Below, piece after piece: positions 27,577 to 39,500 of a stretch of 64,000 bases of DNA; position 1 is the first letter of the stretch, and each line of letters starts with the position of its first letter. Both the position numbers and the translations under genes were made by a program. Origin of the DNA: Lycorma delicatula (taxonomy: Eukaryota; Arthropoda; Insecta; Hemiptera; Fulgoridae); assembly GCF_047948215.1 (NCBI RefSeq), contig NC_134457.1:85288898-85352897 (forward strand), in the 5' to 3' direction. Below the pieces are notes generated by a model. That model was not told where the DNA came from and did not search any database. It worked only from the letters and a program-made list of their open reading frames with translations.

Positions 27577-30500
27577 GTATAAAATTTTATATTTAAATTC
27601 TATTTAATAAACCACCTAGTAGACATATCTTACCTTAATTTTTCATGAAAGTACTTTCACAAGATCCCACATCCTCAGTATGGTTGAAATAATTCCATTA
27701 TTGCAAAATAAAAATTTTAAATAATGAAAATTGCATATTAATTTACACAAGTGCTGCTATCTTTTGCAGTTTTTATAAGAATGTCTCCCTCAAACACTGA
27801 TTGATGAAAACTTCAACGGATAGATTAAAGTAAGGTATGTTTTATCTCAATATTCTTTACTAGGTGGTTTATTTAGTAGAATTATTATTATCTATTATAA
27901 TTATAATAGAATATAATTTAATAGTATGGAGGAATAATATGAATCTTAAAAAGATTCATTTCAATAAAATAATAAATCAAATTATGTACTTTATGTTTAT
28001 TGAATTCAACAATTATTATCTTTTAACTTTTATTTTTGTTACATTAAAGGTTTTTAATTATTTCTGGTTTGGAGTGAGACAGCACCCTACCTGGTATAGG
28101 TTGGATAATTTTAAACTTATTTTGAGTAGCTTTTTAGTTAATGGTAATTTAAAGTATTACCAGAGGCTTATTATTTAATAGGGAGTTGGTAAAGTCTTGG
28201 CCTGTTAGGGCACTCCATAGGGTACCGGTGCCCTTGTAGTTAAATGTGTTTGTGATCTATTTTATTTATTCTGTATTGATAAAAATTTGTGTAAAATATT
28301 TCCATAAAAAATCTCATTTGATATATGGTTTCCATATACAATATTAGAGGTTGTGTAATGAAATTTTAATTTTTCAGTAAATGAAATTCCCAAATGTTTA
28401 GTAGATAAAAAAGAAGTAGAAAAGAGGGCTTAGCTAAATTATTCCTTTCTATTTTTGTATTCTTTATTACTGAATTAAGGTACTAAAGATAGTTTTTTTT
28501 TTTTACAGGTAATGCTAGCAAAAATAATAATAACTTACCACTTCTGATGGGCGGTGGATCAGTTAATGAAAAGGGCAGTTGCAATGAAAGTACCTGGCTG
28601 CTTGCTGACTCTAAGGTACAAATGTTTTTATATATATTTGTTTTTCCTTAAGAAAGTGAAGATTTGCTTTTAGTTCAGCTAATCAGCTTTTTTAACTCGT
28701 GTATAAATTTATATTTCCCAACCAAATAGTTGTATGTGGTACGATTCACTCCTGTAAATTTTATAGGTGTTCTCAAGAATAACAGGCATCCTATGCCTGG
28801 ATTTATAGAAAAATTTCAGAGTGGAATGGTTCACTGTTACTCTGCCCTAGGCTAAACATATTATATTGTAGCCTGTCAGCTTACTGGAATTAATGTTATA
28901 TCAAGCTATGCGAGTGAACCTTCAGTCTGTTCATTTTAGGAACATGTTGTATAGTAAACATTACTATCAGACAAAGAAAATCTCCCAATGTCGCTTGTAT
29001 TTTGAGTGATTTGCAAGCTTCATATCTATAATAAGAAATAATTTTACATGTGCAATGGTGTAAAATATATAATTAAATAGCATTATGTATTTGATGGTTC
29101 TCCAAAAGGTCTGTTTGATATATATATATGTACATGAGGTCTCTTTAGAAAATAACCGAACGTTTTTAATTATGCGCCAATGAATATATTTAGTGATGTC
29201 CGGTTGGCAGCACTGTGTTCCACATAACCTCCTCTCTAACCATATGTTCTTGGATTGTTGATGTCTTGTTTAGTTTTTTCGTGTTATTTTTGTTTGTGTA
29301 CAATGTGTTTAAGTGTTAAGTAACGATTTTTGTAATATGCGACTTTTTGATGATTCAACTTTTGTCTCAGAGTCATAGCCATAAATCCAGCTTTTGTCTT
29401 CCATTATGATTCTTTGCATGAATGTTTCATCGTTATTGGCCTGTTCAAGAAGTTGTCGACAAACGTCCACTCAATGTTCTTTTTGCTGTGATCAAACGAG
29501 AACAAACTTTGCTGAAACTCGATGCATGTTCAATTTTTCAGTCAAAATGTCATTGCATGATCCAGTTGAGATGCTAACCTCTTCTGCAAATTCTCTGACA
29601 GTCAATCAGTGATTTTCATGCACCAGATTGTTGATTTTCTGAACATGTTGGGTGCCAACAGTTGAAGTCAAAGGTCTTCCTGGTTGAGGGTCATCTTCAG
29701 TTGACTGACGACCAATTTTAAATTGTAACATTGCGTATGATCCAGAGCATCATCTCTGTTAGCTTGTTTCAAAGTTGAAACGTTTCTGTGAAAGTTTTCC
29801 CAAGCTTCACACAAAATTTTACGTCATGTCATTGCTCCCAAAAATCGCACATTATAAAAATTGCTACTAACACTTAAACACATTGCACTCAAATAACAAC
29901 AACATGAAAACTAAACGAGATATCAACATTCCAAGAAGATGTGGTTACAGAGGAGGTTATGTGAAACACAATGCTGCCAACATCACTAAATATCTCTGTT
30001 GGCACGTAATTCAAAATGTTCAGTTATTTTCTGAACAGACCTCTTGTGTGAATATATATATATATATCAAGTCATACTGATGTATGCATGTTTACTGCTA
30101 GCCCAAATACCACATAGGTACTCAAATTTTGAATTCAGTTTGAGTGAGAAGCAATTCATCATCCTCCTTACAGCCCAGATTCATCATCTAGTAATACCAT
30201 CTCTGGAAGGGTGTTCAAATCTCTGGCAATAGAATATTACCATGATGTGATTCAGAAGTTTGTGAAACATTACGTGAAGTGCCTCAATTTTGTCAGGAAC
30301 AAGGGAATGTGCAAAAAGTAGGTTAAAAGGTGTAATTTAAATTGTATGTTATACAAAGTTCATTGGTTTTATTTTTTTATTTGTTATAAATAAATTAAAT
30401 TACTTTCTGGATCGCCTTGTAGAATTCAAGTTTAAAACTTTTTCACATTTATTATAAATTCGACCATTTATTTGTTAGTAGTAAAATAACTAATTTATAG

Positions 30501-33500
30501 ATAAGTTTGTATGAGAGGCATTGTAGTGTATGTGTCTTTTTTTAAACTGTAAACTGTTTTTTTTTTTCATATAAATTATGGAATTTGTCTTACAGGATGA
30601 CCAGTCTTCTCCTGATATGTCATCAACAGTATTTTCTGTACAGTTTGATATTCCAACTACTACTACTACTTTGGATAGTATGGCTAGTATAGCATCCATA
30701 CAAAGTATTCTAGAACTGGATGGAGAGTATACAGTAATCCTTGATGGACGAATAGGACAGGTATAAAATGGTGATTCTTGTATGAAATTTGTCTATAAAT
30801 TCAAAATATCTGAGTTTTGATTTTAATTAGCAGTTTAACTTTCAATTAACTTGCAGTTTAACATTTGCAATTCTACCTACTGTAAAGTCAATCTTACATG
30901 AACGTAAGTGTTGCATTTATTATTTTTTTTTTACTTGGATCTTTTACTAAAGTAATTGGATTTTTAATTTATTTTCACTTAATATGACTCATTTAAAATT
31001 TGCAAACAAACTGTTAAAAAAAGCTTGCATAGAATCAGTAAATATCTCTGCTTTGTTTATACCGTAATACCCTAATGATAAACTGCCCTTAGTTAATTAA
31101 ATAATTTATAATAAAAATTATTCTGTAGTAACTTAATTGTTTTCACCTTACTTATCAAATTTGAGAGTGAAGTGGTTCACTGTTGCTCTACCCTAGGCTA
31201 AACATATTATATTGTAGCCTACCGCCCTACTGAAATTAATGTTATATCAAGCTATGCGAGTGAACCTACAGTCTGTTCACTTTAGGAACATGTTGTATAG
31301 TAAACATTACTCAGAGAAAGAAAATCTCCTGGTGTCACTTGTATCTTGAGTGATTTACAAGCTTCACATCTGTGGTAACGAGTAATTTTACATGTGCAAT
31401 GCTGTAATTAATTTAATGTTGGTAAAGACCTTATCCTTGTATATGTTGGAAAAACTTTTTCATTAGGATAAAACAGAGAAGAAAGAGATGATCTTACGAT
31501 AAATTGTAAATCCTAAAAAGCACCAAGCCATGGTCTTAATTAGTCTATTTTACATGCTCCAGTATGATGATAAAAAAAGAAAATTAATTTCAGTGAACTA
31601 TGAATATTGGGGTGGTGAACTATGAATATTACTCATATAGAGTGATCAATGATAGGTTAAAAATATATTAACTTAATAAATGAAACCAGTTTCTACATTA
31701 TCAACTTTTAGTAATGTATTGAAAAAATAAAGTTTTTTTTACATTATGCATTCAGGGTTTCTATGGTGAAGTTTATAAAGGAAGGATGGACCCAGTAGAT
31801 GGAAACGGTGAACAAAAAACTGTTGCTGTAAAGAAACTTAAATCAGGTTCAATAGCTACAAGTCTGTTAGACTTTGAAAGAGAAATATCTATAATGAAGG
31901 TACTATTTATTATCTATGTAAATTTTTTAGTAATAATAATTATGTTTTATTTATAGCTATAACAAATTTGTACTTTTTTCTAAAAGTACAAATTTCTGTA
32001 CTTTTAAGTTAAATAACTCAATTGTTATCAGCAGAGATTGACTATAATAAATAAACAACTAGATATTTAACAGTGAAAAAATTTCTAAATACGGAATACA
32101 GCAAGTAACTTAGTGAATTATAAATAAGTTTGTAAGTGTATTATTAATAATTCATTAATGAAGTAATTAAAGCATGCTTTCTGTATCTGAAATTTTTGTT
32201 TTGAATGAATAGAAAGTAATACAAAATTAAAATTGTGACGTATATACTGTGTGTACACTGTACATACTGTGTGCAGTTACTACATGGGTAGTAGTACTTA
32301 ATTTACAGACACTTAATTTGGGTAGTAAGTACTCCCACTTATATTTTCAAGGTTGTTTATAATAATTTACCAAGACGATAATTTTTCTCTTTCAGATAAT
32401 CATTAAACTTGGCCCTTGACAACCCATTTTAAACAAACTATTTCTTTCAAAGCTATTTGAAAATCAGGCTCTCTGAAATAAAATGAAGTATATCTTTTTA
32501 AGATATCCACATTACAAAGTGAACAATTAAAATTTTAACTAACCAAGGTCTATAATTCAAATTTATCGGTTCACTTATGACATTAAAAATTCATTGAATG
32601 TATGAAATGTTTCTTTTTTCTTATATAATGCCGTTCTCCCAAATTCAAATCAATCCTTAATGGTGTGGATGTCCAGTACCCCTAATAGTTTTTACTGTGG
32701 ACAAAAACTGCCCACATAATATGGGATATTATACTGGAAGGTAAAACTGTTTAATGAAAAATCTTTGCAATTTTTTTAATTGATGATCTTCATCCCCTTA
32801 AACCTGAGTCAGATAACTTGATGAGTTTATTTATGGCATTGAATAGCTTTGTCTTAACATTGAATGTTATTTACCTATTGTTCATTATACCCTCAAACTG
32901 AATTCAATGATTCATTGGCAACTGACAATCTTTCTGTTAGGTAAGGCACAAATATCATTATTAGCATTAAAATATTCTCCAGATACTTATACCAATTAAG
33001 AATTCTATGCCTTTGTCTATTTTGTTGTATCCATCACTTTTTTCTAACTTACTGCGGTTCTGAAAAATCACTATCTTGACTTGTTTAAATTAACAGATAG
33101 ATTCAAAATGTCAAATTAATTTAAAAGAAGAGCACCCAGAATGTTTGCATCTCCAAAAGAGATGTTGTTTTTAAAATACTTTAATCAATTTGAGCTTTAA
33201 TCTAATTAATTTAATTAAATTTAATTACATAGATTTGAGCTGACTTGTACTTTTGCCACAAAAATAACCTTTTTCAACATTTGATATGTGTCTATGTCTG
33301 TTTGTCTTCCTTCTTAGTTTAAAGAAATTCTTTACACATTCAAGTCAATCATGTCTACAGTCACTCAGTGCATTAAACATTAACTCAATAAAAAGAAACA
33401 GTATAAATAAATTGCACACAATACTAAGTTCTAAATTCATTCGTTTTTTATCACTGAGGAACTTAAGACCTTGAATCTTTCCTGGAAAGTAAGTCCATTG

Positions 33501-36500
33501 TAAAAAATATGTACTTAAATACAAAGTATTGTATCACATCTTTTTAACAGGACATTTAAATTTTAAGAATTTTAGCTCAGCATTTGTGGTTTAAAATACT
33601 AATTTTGAAACTCAATTTGTTTATTGTGACTTGTTTTAAAAATGTACATTTATAATATTTTTATTTAAATTATATTATTTTTTGCAGAGATTAAAGCATC
33701 CAAATATTGTTGAAATTAAGGGAATTATTCAAGAACCAGAAATAAGCCTTGTGATGGAATTTGTGCAGCATGGTTCATTGCAGTGCTATTTAAAAATTTA
33801 CAAAGAAAAGTTGAATCCTGAAAACCTCCTTAAATTTTCACTTGATATTGCTCAGGTTTAAAATTTTACTTCATTTGTTAATTTTAATTTATGTATCATA
33901 TAATGTTCAGTTTGATTTTTATTTTATCTTGCACATTCTACACATTTATATAGAAAGAGGTAATTAACACAGACCTCTTAGCCATTTAACAACTGCTTTT
34001 TGTTTAATGAAGCAATATTATTTTACGCAAATTACCAAAAATGAGAAAACATTTAAAATAAGTTAAATATGTGTAAAAGCAATGAGTTTCTTTATATATA
34101 CTTTCAAATATAAGTGCATTTAGTTTCATGAGTGGGCCAAGAAGAATCAATATTACTTTGTATTTTACTGAAAAGCAAGACAAAATACTTATTCTCTTTA
34201 AATGCTCAAGACATAAATTTTGAAAATAATGTTTAATGTATACTAATATTAAACATATTAATCTATTTCTTCAACACTAGGGTTTATTCATTTTCCATAC
34301 CTTCCTCATAGAACTCATACCTATAAATATAAATACACATAGAGAACACTTGCTGACACCTCTTCTTGATGCACCTGTTGTTGAATCTATATTAATTTCC
34401 CCTTTTTTTATGCAGCTGTTGACTTTGGTTTTTTTTTGCATTTAACATTCATGTTCTTGATAGTTTTTTCAAAGAATAAAAGTAAAGTTAAAAAGTAAAA
34501 AATCATACTGCCCTAAATATATTATTTCAAAATATTATATATATATATATATATATATTATTTCATGTAGAGCAAGTTCATACATCACCACTTTTACAGA
34601 ACCTTTTTTTATATTTGGAGGTTACTTTTCAAAAAAGTGTTTTAATTGCTTACTTTTGTAGTATGAAAATATCAAGGTATTGTTAGAGGTTAATTTCTGA
34701 AGTAGAACTGATACCTGCGTAATGTGTATGCATAATACTGCATTAGGATAAAAGTATTAAAATTGGATTTTTTTAACAAGCCACTTGTAGAGCAAGATTC
34801 TCACTGATAATGTTACAATTATGAAATCAAAAGTTATTCTTAGTGTTTCAGAAGGTGTAATTTTATGTATAATTTTTTTTTTAATTGGAATATTAACAAA
34901 TATATTTTATTGCTTTGAAGGGATTAATAAAATTAGTTTTCCTGTAATCTATTGTCATACATTAGCTGTTGTTTATTGAAATAAAAATGTTTATTTCCAA
35001 TTCAGTAAATATGTGACCAGTATTAAATTCAGTTACATCAGTAGCATATGTTGTTTTTCAAGAGGAATTATTGCTAAAAACTTAAGGTACACTAGGTTAA
35101 GGCATAGTATATTAGGATCATTCAGAAATGATCCTAATATACTACTCGGCCTTGCACAGGCTGATGCAAGTATGACCGAATGACTGCAATATGTGTCAGG
35201 TATGATCCTTTAGATAGGATGCTATTAAGTTTCAAAGGCGTGCATTTATTTATTGGTTTTTGTCGAGTAGATCAAACAAGTTTTTTATTTTCTGAAAAAT
35301 TGAAGTTCAAGCTGTTTAAAACTTTAATTTTAAAAGGTTTGCCCCCCAACAGACATACAGACATATAAAAAAAGCTAGATTCCACTTTAAAGGAATCTTC
35401 CTTTTACTTTCATAAAAAGGTGGGCTGCTGAATTTAATGTGGTTGTACATCCGTTCAAAATTATGAATGCTTTAGACTCCCAAAAACCACTATGACCAAC
35501 AAAATCATCATTAAAATCCACTATGCCATATTAAATAATTGCAATTGAAGGTACACGAACCTGCTGACATCGCAAACATCTGATAGATTGTTTCCGCTAT
35601 GTTTGTTTTGGGTGTGATAAAACTTTCTGCTAGATGGGTGAAGCATTTGTTAACAATCAGTCAGAAATGCATTTAACTGAACACTTCTTGAGATTAAATA
35701 CGATTCTGCTGAGTTTCTTTGATGTTTTATAAAGTAGATGTAAAAAGGATTCAACATTACACACCAGAGACCAGTGGGCAGGAGTAGATGAAAGTGTCCC
35801 AAAAAATGTGAAAATGATTCCATTTGCAGAAAAAGTTATGGTTATGGTTTTTGGAGATTCTCATGGTGCGATGCTTGTAGACTACCTGGTAAAAGACAGG
35901 ACCATCACTGATTAAAAATAATATGTTTCACTAATGGAGTGATTGAAAGTTGCTATTCAAGATAAATGTCCAAATCTGGAAAAATAAAATGCTATTTCCT
36001 CACAATAATACACCTGCATACTGGTTTTGGCTGTTGCTGCAAAACTTCATGACCTTTGCTTTGAAGTGCTTCCATATATTCTGTATTACCAAATTTGGCT
36101 CCCAGTAGTTACTTCCCAAACCTGAAAAAATGGCTCGCTGGATGCGAAGATTAACTTCAAATTATGAGATCAAAGCTGAAACAGCTTCATATTTTGCTGA
36201 GTTGGACAGTTTGTATTATACTGAAAGTATTTAAAATTTTAAAAATAATTGATCTAAATGAATCAAATTTGCTGGGTAACTATGTTGAAATATAAAAAAA
36301 TAATTTCAGATAATCTTGTACTTTCTTTGTTTCTTTGTAAGACCAAGAACTTTCTGAGAAACCCTTTTATTGCATAGAAAGTTTAGTAAGTATCTGTTTA
36401 GTGAGAAATTTTCTTTTAGCAAAGTTAATATCTTTTCATAAAGATTTTTCTTTGCTTATACTTTGTCTTAAGTCAGTTTGATGCTTTACTTTCATAACAG

Positions 36501-39500
36501 TAGTATTTAGAAAGTTTTGATAAAGTATCTTCAGGAAATTTCTTTAAGAATGTAATGTTAGGGTACCACTTAATTTCTATTGATTATTTAATGATGATTA
36601 TGGGCATGTCAATTAAACAACTAATAGCAAATTCTTTGAAATTATTATATTTATTCTCTACATTACTAGCATGAAATGTATATTATAGCTTAAATTTATA
36701 TTATATTATACATAAGAAAAATTATCATTGGTTAGCTTTACCCCACGGTCATTGTAACTCTTCCTCTGTTAGATTTGATACTTACAGAATAAATGATGCA
36801 CCAATTCAATTCAGAATATCTTAAAATGGTGTTTGCATTTGTGAATTATTTCTTTATTATTAATTTAAAAAAATAATACAATTGTTAAATAAGCTTTGAA
36901 TGCTTTAACAGTAAAAAATATACAAAAAAAAATTAATTTCAACAGTACATCAATAATACTAATGTTTTGTGACAATAACATGGTTTATATCAAAAAGAAT
37001 GATCCAATTTCAAAATCATAAAACTTTTGCGACCACTCAAGACGATAGGTTCTTCCCACAGCTAATTTTTAGTGATTAACCAAGATTTCATTTAAGCCGT
37101 AAAGTTTCAAATCAGAATGTTCTCATATGAGGACTTGAGAATTCACACAAGATTATACAGCAGGAGCAAGATTCACCAAAAGTTAATATTTTTCTCCAGT
37201 TTCATTTACAAAAATTTATAGCCTTTTCTTTTCTAAATGAAAAATTAAATGTCACCTCAATACTGGATAAGGTATATGGAAGCCCAAGACTTGGCATTAT
37301 AACTCTTGGCTCCCAAGAGCCCCAGACATTACACCTTGTGACTTTGTCTTGAGGGGATATATAAAACAAAGTTCCACTACAACATTACCTGCTGATTTGG
37401 GTAATCTGAAAACCAGAATTACAGCTTCAGTAACTTCTGTTACAAAAGACTGTGTGTAACGCATTGCAGAAGAATTCAGCTACCATCTTGATGTTATCTG
37501 TACAACAGATAGAGACATAACATTTATAACATAGCAAGTGAAATTTTAAACATATATGAATAGTATGCAGTTTGTCTTGTAATTGTAACATATTTTTATT
37601 ATGATATGTATCTATTTAAAATCAGGTCATTCTTTTGTATACATATTTTATATAATGTCTTATCCTTTCATTCATTTCATCTTTATTAAAATATGTAAGC
37701 AGACAAATTTTCTATGTTACAATAAAAAAACATAAAACTGCATTTGGTGTATGCTTGTGTTTGGTGTTATGTATAATTAACTAGCAATGGTTATTTCATA
37801 AACTTCATAATTATGTTTTATAATATAATATGATTTTTATTAGCATTTGATCCCAACCCTATAGTAATAATTATCTTATTTATTATACACACATTTTATG
37901 CATTTCTATTCTTTATCATTAATTATTTTTTTTTTTTTTTTATCAAGGGCATGGAATATCTTGGAACAAAAAATATTGTTCATAGAGATTTAGCTGCTAG
38001 AAATATTTTGGTAGCTAGCGATAATCAAGTAAAAATATCTGATTTTGGTTTGGCTCAAGTTATGGGAAGTAATAACTATTACATTTTGAAGACTAGTCGT
38101 GAACTTCCTGTTAAATGGTATGATTAAATAATAATATTAATTAAGTCAGTTACAAAATTTTTCTAGTATTCTTTTGTTTAAAAGTAATATTTTTTAATAT
38201 TTAACTTGTTCATTGCTGCATATACCCACCCACATATCTGTGGTTTGGGTATTTCTTATAACATCAATTGTGACTGATTTGATAAGTTATGATTTTTTTT
38301 GTTTGTCACCATACAAGTCTCATTCAATAATAAAGAGATAAATGTCAACAGTGGAGAAACAATTTAATAGTATAAACAAAACTGTTTTGACATTCAGGTT
38401 GGCATTCCTGTCCTAGAAAATACTAGCTGTTCAAAAAAAATGTCCATTATTATAACATCTTTTGTTTTATTTCAAAATGTTGGCTTCACTTTAAACATGT
38501 ACTGTGGAAGAACAGGATGCTCTGATAAAATTTTTATTTTCTGAAGATATAAAACTGGCGAAATTTACTCGCAAACAGTGTAGTAAAAAATATATTAACT
38601 TTGAAGATTTTTATAAGTGGATGAGTAGTTTAAATCAGACAGAGCAAGTCTTACTGATTTTCATTGTAATAGAAGACCAGTGTAGGTTTTGACTGACACT
38701 TGGTAAAATCATATTAATGATTTTATTCACCAGGACTGTTGCTTAAAAAAATTGTTGAAATATGTAGTGCAATATCACATTGTCCGTTCCATCACGATAA
38801 GATACATTTCCACAAAACATGTTTAAGGTGAGTCGAAGACCATAGACTAAATATTACCAAAACCCTCAAATTCACTTTTTTCAGAACTTAACACATGTTA
38901 TAGCAGAAGATAGTAACTGATTTTTAGATCGCATGATAAAGATACTTGGATTCATCATTTTGAGCTGTCATACAAACATCATAATATAAACTAGAATCAT
39001 CCAGTTTCAGTTGGAAGGAAAAATTCAAAACTTGTGTCAGTTGGTTACGTGATGTAGCAGTGTTTTGGATCTATAAAAGCCCAGTTTGTTGCAATTTTTG
39101 ACAAATAATGTTTGTTTCTTGACTATCAGAAATATTATTAACTTCCATAGTGCATGTGGTTTTTGTCTTTCGTCTGTTAGATTTTGGGTTCAAATACTGA
39201 TCTGGCTTGGCATTTTTCCCATAGAATAAAAATTATTTCTTATTTTCACTATCAATAACTGTAAATGGATGTAGTACCTTACTAGCTACTTAAAGAATAA
39301 ATATAAGTAAATAAACTTGTACTGGCCTCTAGAGAGATTTAAAAGTCACATCAAAACTTCAACATTTGTTAATGCATGGCAGTGAACAAATTTTGTGCTT
39401 ATAAATTGGTATCTCAGACATAGTTATACTACATTTCTCTAAAATTATTTCATAGTTTTTTCCCAGTATTAGATATATTTTGTGTCATTGTGGAAATGTT

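Noticed and set aside
27864..28178. Open frame of 104 codons, strongly hydrophobic
   Set aside because: Its composition follows local AT richness (I, F, Y, N). There is no domain, splice context or known homologue.
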